Source: Blastococcus_B deserti
Lineage (GTDB): Bacteria > Actinomycetota > Actinomycetes > Mycobacteriales > Geodermatophilaceae
Reading direction: 5' to 3'
Assembly (NCBI RefSeq): GCF_042682525.1
Contig: NZ_JBHUHP010000001.1
Location: forward strand, 310,001-374,000
Length of the DNA: 64,000 bases
Shown: piece after piece, positions 15,726 to 23,136 of the stretch
Position numbering within the stretch: the first letter of the stretch is position 1
Layout of the letters: each line of letters begins with the position of its first letter
Translations under genes and position numbers: made by a program
The notes under the pieces: generated by a model
The model's input: only the letters and a program-made list of their open reading frames with translations
Told to the model about the DNA's origin: nothing
The model's database searches: none

Positions 15726-16595
15726 GTGCCCGCGACGATCCTCGACGGCAAGGCGACCGCGGCGGCGATCCGCGGCGAGCTGACCGAGCGGGTGGCGGCC
15801 CTGGCCGCCGCCGGCCACCGACCGGGGCTCGGGACCCTGCTCGTCGGTGACGACCCCGGCAGCCGCTGGTACGTCAACGCCAAGCACTCCGACTGCGCCC
15901 AGGTCGGCATCGCCAGCATCCAGCGCGAGCTCCCGGCGACCGCCACCGAGGCGGACGTGCTCGCCGTCGTGGCGGAGCTGAACGCCGACCCGGCGTGCAC
16001 CGGCTACATCGTCCAGCTGCCCCTGCCGAAGGGCATCGAGGAGAGCACGGTCCTCGAGGCGATGGACCCGGCCAAGGACGCCGACGGCCTCCACCCGGTG
16101 AACCTCGGCCGCCTCGTGCTGAACGTGCCGGGTCCGCTGCCGTGCACGCCGGTCGGCATCGTCGAGCTGCTCCGCCGGTACGAGGTCCCGATCGCCGGAG
16201 CCGAGGTCGTCGTCGTCGGCCGGGGGATCACGGTGGGCCGGCCGCTGGGGCTGCTGCTGACGCGCAGGACCGAGAACGCCACCGTCACCCTGTGCCACAC
16301 CGGAACCCGCGACCTGGCCGCGCACGTCCGCTCCGCCGACGTCGTGGTCGCCGCGGCCGGTGTCCCGGGACTGATCACCGCCGAGATGGTGAAACGGGGC
16401 GCCGCCGTGCTCGACGTGGGCGTGAGCCGCGTGGACGGGAAGATCGCCGGCGATGTCGCCCTCGACGTCCTCGACGTGGCCGGGCACGTGGCGCCCAACC
16501 CGGGCGGGGTCGGACCCATGACCCGGGCCATGCTGCTGCAGAACGTCGTCCTCGCCGCCGAGCAGGCGGCGGCGCTCGAGGTGCTGTCGGCCTGA
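15726..16595 (+). CDS. folD: Methylenetetrahydrofolate dehydrogenase/cyclohydrolase
   Basis: Interconverts 5,10-methylene-, methenyl- and 10-formyl-THF, the formyl donor used by PurN and PurH. It has 289 residues, with the catalytic region SRWYVNAKHSDCAQVGI, GYIVQLPLPKG, KDADGLHPVNLGRL, the NADP-binding VVVVGRGITVGRPLG, and the C-terminal HVAPNPGGVGPMTRAML. The GTG at 15726 fits the family N-terminus (PATILDGKATAAAIR). It is followed by a duplicated 74-78 bp unit and then the DUF3017 gene, its usual actinobacterial partner. Confidence 0.96.
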   Translation: MPATILDGKATAAAIRGELTERVAALAAAGHRPGLGTLLVGDDPGSRWYVNAKHSDCAQVGIASIQRELPATATEADVLAVVAELNADPACTGYIVQLPLPKGIEESTVLEAMDPAKDADGLHPVNLGRLVLNVPGPLPCTPVGIVELLRRYEVPIAGAEVVVVGRGITVGRPLGLLLTRRTENATVTLCHTGTRDLAAHVRSADVVVAAAGVPGLITAEMVKRGAAVLDVGVSRVDGKIAGDVALDVLDVAGHVAPNPGGVGPMTRAMLLQNVVLAAEQAAALEVLSA

Positions 16596-16669
16596 CGTGA
16601 CCGAGCTCGGGAGGTCACGCGGAGGCAGGGCACTGGGCACGGGGCCGACGAGCGCCGGCGAGGAGGACG
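16596..16669 (+). repeat. folD-DUF3017 spacer repeat, unit 1
   Basis: Begins CGTGACCGAGCTCGGGAGGT and ends with GGCGAGGAGGACG. It contains a 25-codon micro-ORF (GTG 16597 to TGA 16674) with its own ribosome-binding-like end feeding the next GTG. GTGACC and GGTCAC form a small hairpin at its head. Confidence 0.85.
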
Positions 16670-16747
16670 CGTGACCGAGCTCGCGAGGTCACGCAGAGGC
16701 AGAGCAGCCCGCGGCACGGGGCCGACGAGCGCCGGCGAGGAGGACGT
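16670..16747 (+). repeat. folD-DUF3017 spacer repeat, unit 2
   Basis: A near-copy of unit 1 with a 4-bp length difference and several substitutions. Its micro-ORF runs from GTG 16671 (overlapping the unit 1 stop as GTGA) to TGA 16751, overlapping the DUF3017 start. The two encoded peptides share VTEL at the start and GTGPTSAGEED near the end. Confidence 0.85.
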
Positions 16748-17047
16748 GTGACGCGCCCGCCGCTCTACGTCCGGCGTCCCTTCCTGGCCGGCCTGCTGCG
16801 GCAGCTGCCGCTGCTGGCGGTGCTGGTCACGGTCGGTACCGGGCTGCTGCTGGTGACGTTCGACCACTGGCGCCGCGGGCTCGTCGTCATCGGCCTGACG
16901 CTGGTCGTCGCGGGAGTGCTCCGGCTGCTCCTGCCGGTACGGCGGGTGGGGTTCCTCGCGGTCCGGAGCCGGCCCACGGACGTCGTCCTGCTGACCGGTG
17001 CCGGCCTCGCCCTGACCGTGATCGCGTTGACCATCCCCTCCCCGTGA
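16748..17047 (+). CDS. DUF3017 membrane protein
   Basis: A 99-residue protein with three hydrophobic segments (LPLLAVLVTVGTGLLLVTF, GLVVIGLTLVVAGVLRLLL, DVVLLTGAGLALTVIALTI) and the arginine-rich loop RRVGFLAVRSRPTDV typical of DUF3017, a family usually encoded just after folD in Actinomycetota. It starts at GTG 16748, 7-9 nt after GAGGAGGA. Its function is unknown. Its stop is followed directly by a palindromic element. Confidence 0.88.
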   Translation: MTRPPLYVRRPFLAGLLRQLPLLAVLVTVGTGLLLVTFDHWRRGLVVIGLTLVVAGVLRLLLPVRRVGFLAVRSRPTDVVLLTGAGLALTVIALTIPSP

Positions 17048-17110
17048 GGAAGGACCCCGCTGCCCCCCCACCGCTCGCAGGCTCGCGGCGGGCCCCTGCA
17101 GCGGGGCCTC
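17048..17110 (+). repeat. Intergenic palindromic element, copy 5
   Basis: Starts at the base after the DUF3017 stop: GGAAGGACCCCGCTGCC, CCACCGCTCGCAGGCTCGCG, GCGGGCCCCTGCAGCGGGGCC. Orientation is opposite to copies 1, 2, 4 and 7. Confidence 0.9.
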
Positions 17111-17141
17111 CCCCGCGCGGGCGGTACGGACGACTCAGCGA

Positions 17142-17147
17142 TAGGTT
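17142..17147 (+). promoter_or_regulatory. -10 box for mdh
   Basis: TAGGTT ends 7 nt before the ATG at 17155; there is no Shine-Dalgarno, so the transcript is probably leaderless. Confidence 0.6.
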
Positions 17148-17154
17148 CCTGGCC

Positions 17155-18108
17155 ATGGCAGAGAAGTCCAGGAACGGCAAGGTCACCGTCGTCGGTGCCG
17201 GTTTCTACGGCTCCACCACTGCACTGCGTCTCGCGGAGTACGACATCTTCGAGACCGTCGTCCTCACCGACATCGTCGAGGGCAAGCCCGAGGGCCTCGC
17301 GCTGGACATGAACCAGTCGCGGCCCATCGAGGGGTTCGAGACCAGGGTCGTCGGCGTCGGGGGTGGCTCCTACGAGGGCACCGAGAACTCCGACGTCGTC
17401 GTCATCACCGCCGGCCTCCCGCGCAAGCCGGGGATGAGCCGCATGGACCTCATCGAGACCAACGCCAAGATCGTGCGGTCGGTCGCCGAGAACATCGCGC
17501 AGACCTCGCCCGACGCGGTGGTCATCGTCGTCTCCAACCCGCTGGACGAGATGACCGCGCTGGCGCAGCTGGCCACCGGGTTCCCCAAGAACCGCGTGAT
17601 GGGCCAGGCCGGCATGCTCGACACCGCGCGCTTCACCAACAACGTGGCCGAGGAGCTCGGCGTCCCGGTGAGCTCCGTCCGGACGCTGACCCTCGGCTCG
17701 CACGGCGACACCATGGTTCCGGTGCCCTCCCGCTGCACCGTCGACGGCAAGCCGCTCTCCGACGTGCTCGCGCAGGACCGCATCGACCACCTGGTCGACC
17801 GCACCCGCAACGGCGGCGCCGAGGTGGTCGCGCTGCTGAAGACCGGATCGGCGTACTACGCCCCGTCGGCGGCCGCAGCCCGCATGGCGCGCGCGGTGAT
17901 GGAGGACTCCGGCGCCGTCATGCCGGTGTGCGCGTGGGTCGACGGCGAGTACGGGATCAGTGGCGTCTACCTGGGCGTCGAGGCCGAGATCGGCCGTGAG
18001 GGGGTGCGGAAGGTCGTCGAGGGCGACCTGACCGAGAGCGAGCTGACCGGGCTGCGTGAAGCGGCCGAGGCAGTGCGCGCCAAGCAGGCTGACGTCGCGG
18101 ATTTGTGA
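17155..18108 (+). CDS. mdh: Malate dehydrogenase (LDH-like type)
   Basis: Oxidises malate to oxaloacetate with NAD in the TCA cycle. It has 317 residues. GAGFYGSTTALRLAE is the dinucleotide-binding loop, followed by DIVEGKPEGLALDM, the substrate-binding arginines in GLPRKPGMSRMDL, VSNPLDEM, and the catalytic histidine in GSHGDTMVP. These features place it in the tetrameric, lactate-dehydrogenase-like group seen in Chloroflexus and many actinobacteria, not the dimeric E. coli type. icd follows 52 bp downstream. Confidence 0.95.
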   Translation: MAEKSRNGKVTVVGAGFYGSTTALRLAEYDIFETVVLTDIVEGKPEGLALDMNQSRPIEGFETRVVGVGGGSYEGTENSDVVVITAGLPRKPGMSRMDLIETNAKIVRSVAENIAQTSPDAVVIVVSNPLDEMTALAQLATGFPKNRVMGQAGMLDTARFTNNVAEELGVPVSSVRTLTLGSHGDTMVPVPSRCTVDGKPLSDVLAQDRIDHLVDRTRNGGAEVVALLKTGSAYYAPSAAAARMARAVMEDSGAVMPVCAWVDGEYGISGVYLGVEAEIGREGVRKVVEGDLTESELTGLREAAEAVRAKQADVADL

Positions 18109-18160
18109 TTGCCGACCTCTGAGCCGACTCGGCTCGGAGCATGTAGAGAGGGACCTGCAC

Positions 18161-19375
18161 GTGGCAAAGATCAAGGTCGAGGGCACCGTCGTCGAGCTCG
18201 ACGGCGACGAGATGACCCGGATCATCTGGCAGTTCATCAAGGACCAGCTGATCCTCCCGTACCTCGACGTCAACCTGGAGTACTACGACCTGGGCATCGA
18301 GTCGCGCGACGCGACCGACGACCAGATCACCATCGACGCGGCCAACGCCATCAAGAAGCACGGCGTCGGGGTCAAGTGCGCCACGATCACGCCGGACGAG
18401 GCGCGGGTCGAGGAGTTCGGCCTGAAGAAGATGTGGCGGTCCCCGAACGGGACGATCCGCAACATCCTCGGCGGCGTCATCTTCCGCGAGCCGATCATCA
18501 TGTCCAACGTGCCGCGGCTGGTGCCGGGCTGGACCAAGCCGATCGTCGTCGGCCGTCACGCCTTCGGTGACCAGTACCGCGCGACCGACTTCCGGTTCCC
18601 CGGCGAGGGCACGCTGACGATCACCTTCACGCCGAAGGACGGCGGCGAGCCGATCGAGCACGAGGTGTTCCAGTCGCCCGGCGGCGGCGTGGCCATGGCG
18701 ATGTACAACCTCGACGACTCGATCCGCGACTTCGCGCGCGCCTCGATGAACTACGGGCTCAACCGTGAGTACCCGGTCTACCTGTCCACCAAGAACACGA
18801 TCCTCAAGGCCTACGACGGCCGGTTCAAGGACCTCTTCCAGGAGGTCTTCGACACCGAGTTCAAGGACAAGTTCGCGGCTGCCGGCATCACCTACGAGCA
18901 CCGGCTGATCGACGACATGGTCGCGGCGTCCCTCAAGTGGGAGGGCGGCTACGTCTGGGCCTGCAAGAACTACGACGGTGACGTGCAGTCGGACACCGTG
19001 GCCCAGGGCTTCGGCTCGCTCGGCCTGATGACGTCGGTGCTCATGAGCCCCGACGGCCGCACGGTCGAGGCGGAGGCCGCGCACGGCACCGTCACCCGCC
19101 ACTACCGCCAGCACCAGCGCGGCGAGCAGACCTCGACCAACCCGATCGCGTCGATCTTCGCCTGGACGCGGGGTCTGGCCCACCGCGGCAAGCTGGACAA
19201 CACCCCCGAGGTGACCCGCTTCGCCGAGACGCTGGAGAAGGTCTGCATCGACACCGTCGAGAGCGGTCAGATGACCAAGGACCTGGCGTTGCTGATCTCC
19301 AAGGACCAGCCGTGGCTGAACACCCAGGACTTCCTGGCGGCCATCGACACCAACCTCCAGAAGGCGATGGCCTGA
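18161..19375 (+). CDS. icd: NADP-dependent isocitrate dehydrogenase (eukaryotic-type homodimer)
   Basis: Converts isocitrate to 2-oxoglutarate. The 404-residue protein is of the eukaryotic-like subfamily II: VELDGDEMTRIIWQFIKDQL near the start, ATITPDEARVEEF, KKMWRSPNGTIRNILGGVIF (substrate loop), RHAFGDQYRATDF, and DVQSDTVAQGFGSLGLM with EAAHGTVTRHYR for the coenzyme. The GTG start has AGAGAGGGA upstream. It ends in an unusual tract of repeated in-frame stops. Confidence 0.96.
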   Translation: MAKIKVEGTVVELDGDEMTRIIWQFIKDQLILPYLDVNLEYYDLGIESRDATDDQITIDAANAIKKHGVGVKCATITPDEARVEEFGLKKMWRSPNGTIRNILGGVIFREPIIMSNVPRLVPGWTKPIVVGRHAFGDQYRATDFRFPGEGTLTITFTPKDGGEPIEHEVFQSPGGGVAMAMYNLDDSIRDFARASMNYGLNREYPVYLSTKNTILKAYDGRFKDLFQEVFDTEFKDKFAAAGITYEHRLIDDMVAASLKWEGGYVWACKNYDGDVQSDTVAQGFGSLGLMTSVLMSPDGRTVEAEAAHGTVTRHYRQHQRGEQTSTNPIASIFAWTRGLAHRGKLDNTPEVTRFAETLEKVCIDTVESGQMTKDLALLISKDQPWLNTQDFLAAIDTNLQKAMA

Positions 19376-19411
19376 GCACTGGCCTGAGCACTGGCCTGAG
19401 CACTGGCCTGA
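19369..19411 (+). repeat. 12-bp tandem repeat over the icd stop codon
   Basis: GGCCTGAGCACT occurs three times plus a partial GGCCTGA. Because the unit is 12 bp, four TGA stops stay in the icd frame. Confidence 0.95.
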
Positions 19412-19470
19412 AGAAGGACCCCCCTGCCCCCCACCGCTCGCACGCTCGCGGCGGGCCCCTGCAGGGCGGC
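19412..19470 (+). repeat. Intergenic palindromic element, copy 6
   Basis: GAAGGACCCCCCTGCCCCCC, ACCGCTCGCACGCTCGCGGC and GGGCCCCTGCAGGGCGGCC: one of the best conserved copies, directly after the icd stop repeats. Confidence 0.92.
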
Positions 19471-19478
19471 CTGAGCTC

Positions 19479-19517
19479 CGACGGCCCCCTCACCCGCGCC
19501 GGGTGAGGGGGCCGTCG
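19479..19517. terminator. Strong hairpin downstream of icd
   Basis: CGACGGCCCCCTCACCCG pairs with the complementary CGGGTGAGGGGGCCGTCG around a very short loop. Arms are about 17-18 bp and perfect. Confidence 0.85.
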
Positions 19518-19529
19518 CGCGTTCCGGGG

Positions 19530-19594
19530 ATGATCAGCGCCACTGCACCGGGCCCTCCCTGCTGCTCAGAGCCCGGTGGGGTGGTGCTGATCAT
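19530..19594. repeat. Long-stem inverted repeat with ATGATCA ends (A)
   Basis: ATGATCAGC...CACCGGGC pairs with GCCCGGTG...GCTGATCAT, leaving a loop of about 17 nt. One of three such structures in the window whose outer arms contain GATCA. Confidence 0.75.
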
Positions 19595-19645
19595 GCTTGT
19601 GGACGGCGACCGCGCCGGTGGGTCGCCGTCGGGCACGCTCCGCGG

Positions 19646-20527
19646 GTGCCCGTGCCGCCCCGTCGTCCCCAACGGCTGCACGGCAAGGTGTTCCGAGGGA
19701 CCTGGGCCGTGCGACGGGGGATCCTCACGCAGGACCAGCTCCGCAGCTCCGCATGGCGGCGCCTGAGGCGTGATGTCTACGCGGACGCGCGGTTGGAGGT
19801 GACGCACCTGGTCCACGCCGTCGGCGTCCACCTCCTCACCCCGCCCGAGGCGGTCTTCGGCGGACTGACGGCCGCGGCGCTCTGGGGCGGTGACGGGTTC
19901 GCCGGCCGTGACGACCCGGTGGAGGTCGTGGTCCCGCCCGGCGTGCGCTGGCGGCCGTCCCCCGGCGTGGCGGTGCGGACGGCGTGGCTCGACGGTGACG
20001 TCGTCCGGCCGCAGCGCGCGCTCCCGCGGACGTCGCGGGTGCGGACCGCGGTCGATCTCGTCCGCCGGGGGCAGGTGGACGACGGCGTCGTCCTGCTGGA
20101 CCGTCTCGTGGCCGCCGGCGTCGTCCAGCTGCTGGACGTGCGGGACGCGGTCATCGCGCTCCCACGCTGCCGTGGCAGCCGTCTGGCGCGTGAGGTGGCC
20201 GACCTCGCCGACGGGCTCGCGGAGTCGCCGCAGGAGACCCGCCTCCGGCTTCTGCTGCTGCGCGCGGGCCTGCCCGCGCCGACGGCTCAGCACCGGGTCT
20301 TCGACGAGGAGGGCTTCGTCGCGCGTCTCGACTTCGCCTACCCCGATCGCAAGGTGGCCATCGAGTACGACGGCGCCTGGCACGCCGAGCCCCGACAGTT
20401 CGCGAGGGACCGTCGACGGCTGAACCGGCTCACGGCCGCCGGGTGGCGCGTGATCTTCGTGACCGCTGCGGACCTGCGGGATCCGGAGCGGCTCGTCCGC
20501 CGGATCGCAGCCGCGATCGCGGGGTGA
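19646..20527 (+). CDS. DUF559 nuclease-like protein with AbiEi-type N-terminal domain
   Basis: A 293-residue protein. Residues about 25-50 (RGILTQDQLRSSAWRRLRRD, VYAD) form a winged-helix-like region as in type IV toxin-antitoxin AbiEi proteins. The C-terminal 90 residues match DUF559, a Vsr/PD-(D/E)xK-related fold: RLDFAYPDRKVAIEYDGAWH, then RDRRRLNRLTAAGWRVIFVT. Such genes are common single-copy loci in actinobacterial chromosomes; no AbiEii-like toxin lies nearby, so toxin-antitoxin function is not supported. The start is the GTG at 19646, with no strong ribosome-binding site. Confidence 0.8.
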   Translation: MPVPPRRPQRLHGKVFRGTWAVRRGILTQDQLRSSAWRRLRRDVYADARLEVTHLVHAVGVHLLTPPEAVFGGLTAAALWGGDGFAGRDDPVEVVVPPGVRWRPSPGVAVRTAWLDGDVVRPQRALPRTSRVRTAVDLVRRGQVDDGVVLLDRLVAAGVVQLLDVRDAVIALPRCRGSRLAREVADLADGLAESPQETRLRLLLLRAGLPAPTAQHRVFDEEGFVARLDFAYPDRKVAIEYDGAWHAEPRQFARDRRRLNRLTAAGWRVIFVTAADLRDPERLVRRIAAAIAG

Positions 20528-20592
20528 TCACCACCGGTCCAGCGGGGCCTCGAGCGGATCGAGACCCCGCTGAAGCGGTCATGATCACCCGG
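20522..20592. terminator. Bidirectional hairpin between convergent genes, GATCA ends (B)
   Basis: The inner stem AGCGGGG-CTCGA pairs with TCGAG-CCCCGCT, and the outer arms GGGTGATCA and TGATCACCC also pair. It lies between the DUF559 gene and the convergent CAP gene, so it can terminate both. Confidence 0.8.
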
Positions 20593-20599
20593 AGAGGGG

Positions 20600-21547
20600 T
20601 CAGGCGAAGAGCTGGGTCCACCAGGGGCCGCCCGAGCCGGACGCGATCCCGGTGCCCAGGCGGGTCAGGCTGCAGTTCAGGATGTTGGCCCGGTGACCGG
20701 GGCTGTTCATCCAGGCGGTCATGACTTCGGCGGCGTCCTGCTGGCCGGCGGCGATGTTCTCGGCCCGCGCGGTGATGCCCGCCCGCTCGGCCCGGTCGAA
20801 GGGGTCCAGCCCGTCGGGGTTCACGTGGTCGAAGAAGCCCCTGTCCCGCATGTCCTCGCTGTGCGCCCGCGCCACGGCGGCGAGCGCGTCGTCGGCGGCG
20901 ACCGCAGCACAGCCGGCGGCGGCCCGCTCGGCGTTCACGAGGGCGAGGACCTGCCCCTCGGGTCCGCCCTGGGCCGGCGCGACGGGGGCGGGAGCGGGGG
21001 CCGGCGCCGGGGCGGGTGCGGGAGCCTTCGGGGTGGTGGCGGCCGAGCCGGCAGCGGTCTCGGCCGCGGCCGGCTCCGGGGCGGGTGCCGGTGCCGGTGC
21101 CGGTGCCGGCGCGGGCGCAGGGGCCGGGACCTCGGTGCCGGCAGGCAGCGACCCGCTGGCCGACGGCTCGGTCGTCGCCGTCCCCCGGGCGGTCGAGGAC
21201 CGGGTCACCGACGCCGCGGCGGAGGACTCCCCGGTGGCGGAGGAGTACGTCGCGGCCGACGTCAGTCCCGCGAACGCCTCGGACGACAGCGGCCGCCCGT
21301 CGGGGCCGATCACGAATGCGGCCCCGGACGACGGCGAGGCGCCGGTGCCGGCCACCACGGGCACGGCGAGCACGAGGGCGGTGACCACGGTGCTCACCAG
21401 CACGCCGAGGGCCAGCCGACCACTGCGGTGTCCGGCGGTTCTGCGGCCGAGCAGGGTCCAGCGGCTCAGCGCCCCGGCGAGGCGGACGGACAGCGGAGGA
21501 CCCGCAGGGGCGTGGTGCACAGAAGACCTCACGTGGGCGTAGATCAC
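20600..21547 (-). CDS. Secreted CAP-domain (SCP/PR-1-like) protein
   Basis: A 315-residue secreted or anchored protein. A hydrophobic segment at about residues 45-65 (LALGVLVSTVVTALVLAVPV) follows a basic N-terminus; then comes a long Ala/Pro spacer with two (AP)n runs; the last 125 residues are a CAP domain (VLALVNAERAAAGC, AHSEDMRDRGFFDHVNPDG, RAENIAAGQQDAAEVMTAWM, NSPGHRANIL, GTGIA). The His/Glu cavity residues of the fold appear present. The start is GTG 21547; a second GTG eight codons in (21526) is possible. TAGTCT upstream could be its -10. Confidence 0.88.
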   Translation of the reverse strand: MIYAHVRSSVHHAPAGPPLSVRLAGALSRWTLLGRRTAGHRSGRLALGVLVSTVVTALVLAVPVVAGTGASPSSGAAFVIGPDGRPLSSEAFAGLTSAATYSSATGESSAAASVTRSSTARGTATTEPSASGSLPAGTEVPAPAPAPAPAPAPAPAPEPAAAETAAGSAATTPKAPAPAPAPAPAPAPVAPAQGGPEGQVLALVNAERAAAGCAAVAADDALAAVARAHSEDMRDRGFFDHVNPDGLDPFDRAERAGITARAENIAAGQQDAAEVMTAWMNSPGHRANILNCSLTRLGTGIASGSGGPWWTQLFA

Positions 21548-21747
21548 GATTCGTTACCGGACCGAGACTAACCGTATGGACGCCGTGACCGACAGTCCCC
21601 GAGGAATTCGTCACAGTTCCGGCACGTCGTCCCCCGGCCGGCGACCCCGCCGCGCCCGGACCGCTCGCGCCAAACCGGCGACCAGGCACCATGGAGGTGC
21701 CCGACCCCAGATAGCACCACCGAAACCACCCGAGGAGCACGCCGCCG

Positions 21748-23076
21748 GTGAGCGACGTCTGGCTCAACATCGTCATGGTCGTCGCCTTCGTCCTGATCGG
21801 CGGCGTCTTCTCCGGCGCGGAGATCGCGCTGGTCTCCCTCCGCGAGGGTCAGGTCAGGGCGATGGCCGAGCACGGCCGGCGCGGCCAGGCCGTCCAGCGG
21901 CTGCTCAGCGACCCCAACCGGTTCCTCGCCGCCGTCCAGGTGGGCGTCACGCTCGCCGGGTTCTTCTCCGCCGCCTTCGGTGCCAGCACGCTGTCCCAGC
22001 CTTTCGCCGACTGGATGGTCGCCCGGGGGCTGCTGTCCGCGGGTCTCGCCGACACCCTCGCGCTGGTGCTCGTCACGATCGCCATCAGCTACCTGTCGCT
22101 GGTCGTGGGAGAGCTGACCCCCAAGCGGCTGGCCCTCCAGCGGGCCGAGGGCTTCTCGTTGCTCGTGGCCGCTCCGCTCAACGCGATCGCCAAGCTCTCC
22201 CGTCCGGTCATCTGGCTGCTGTCGAAGTCGACCAACCTGCTCGTCCGGCTGCTCGGCGGCGACCCCAGGGTCAGCGGCGAGTCGATAAGCCAGGAGGAGC
22301 TGCGCGACCTCGTGGCCGCGCACGAGTCGCTCAGCAGCGACGAGCGCCGGCTCATCGACGAGGTCTTCCGCGCCGGCGAGCGGGAGGTCCGCGAGGTGAT
22401 GACCCCCCGCACCGAGGTCGCGTTCCTGGAGGCCTCCATGACGGCCAGCCGGGCGGCCAAGCAGGTGGCCGACTCGAACTGGTCGCGTTTCCCGGTGTCC
22501 GGCAGCGACCAGGACGACGTCGTCGGTTTCGTGCACGTCCGTGACCTGTTCCTGCCCAACCACCCGGCCGGCCGGGCCGCGACCGTGGGGGACCTCGCGC
22601 GAGAGGTGAAGCGGCTTCCGGGCACCGCCGGGGTCCTCACCGCGCTCAGCGAGATGCGGCGGGAGAACCAGCACCTCGCGATCGTCGTGGACGAGTACGG
22701 CGGCACTGACGGGATCGTCACGCTCGAGGACCTGATCGAGGAGGTCATCGGGGAGATCTACGACGAGTACGACGAGGAGGTGGCCCCCGACGGCAAGGAG
22801 CCGCCCGGCGGCCCCCGGGAGGTGGACGGCCTGCTCAACCTCGACGACTTCACGGTGGCCACCGGCCTCGAGCTGCCCGAGGGGCCCTACGAGACCGTCG
22901 CCGGCTACGTCCTGGCCGAGCTCGGCCGCCTGCCGGAGGTCGGCGACACCGTCGAGGTGGAGGGCTGGACGCTCTCGGTCGTGGAGCTCGACGGGCGGCG
23001 GATCGCCCGTCTGCTGGTCAGCGCCCCGCCGAAGCCTGCGGACGAGGAGGCGACCAGCGGCGAGGCCGCCGGCTAA
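21748..23076 (+). CDS. Hemolysin-family protein: CNNM + CBS + CorC/HlyC
   Basis: A 442-residue inner-membrane protein of the CNNM/CorB family linked to magnesium or cobalt efflux. The N-terminal CNNM domain (about residues 1-190) has three or four spans (WLNIVMVVAFVLIGGVFSGA, LALVLVTIAISYLSLVVGEL). A CBS pair follows (REVMTPRTEVAFLEASM to DGIVTLEDLIEEVIGEI), and the C-terminal CorC_HlyC domain ends in VEVEGWTLSVVELDGRRIAR. The start GTG has GAGGAG 10 nt upstream. Despite the family name, haemolysis is not its role. Confidence 0.9.
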   Translation: MSDVWLNIVMVVAFVLIGGVFSGAEIALVSLREGQVRAMAEHGRRGQAVQRLLSDPNRFLAAVQVGVTLAGFFSAAFGASTLSQPFADWMVARGLLSAGLADTLALVLVTIAISYLSLVVGELTPKRLALQRAEGFSLLVAAPLNAIAKLSRPVIWLLSKSTNLLVRLLGGDPRVSGESISQEELRDLVAAHESLSSDERRLIDEVFRAGEREVREVMTPRTEVAFLEASMTASRAAKQVADSNWSRFPVSGSDQDDVVGFVHVRDLFLPNHPAGRAATVGDLAREVKRLPGTAGVLTALSEMRRENQHLAIVVDEYGGTDGIVTLEDLIEEVIGEIYDEYDEEVAPDGKEPPGGPREVDGLLNLDDFTVATGLELPEGPYETVAGYVLAELGRLPEVGDTVEVEGWTLSVVELDGRRIARLLVSAPPKPADEEATSGEAAG

Positions 23077-23136
23077 CGGCCTCTCTGCAGGGGCCCGCCG
23101 CGAGCTTACGAGTGGTGGGGGGCAGAGCGGTCCTTC
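23077..23136 (-). repeat. Intergenic palindromic element, copy 7 (invades galE end)
   Basis: CTGCAGGGGCCCGCCGCGAG, CTTACGAGTGGTGGGGGGCAG and CGGTCCTT. The right half forms the last nine codons and stop of galE on the minus strand. Confidence 0.9.

Noticed and set aside
19646..20527. Type IV toxin-antitoxin system
   Set aside because: The DUF559 protein has an AbiEi-like start, but no AbiEii-type nucleotidyltransferase is adjacent.
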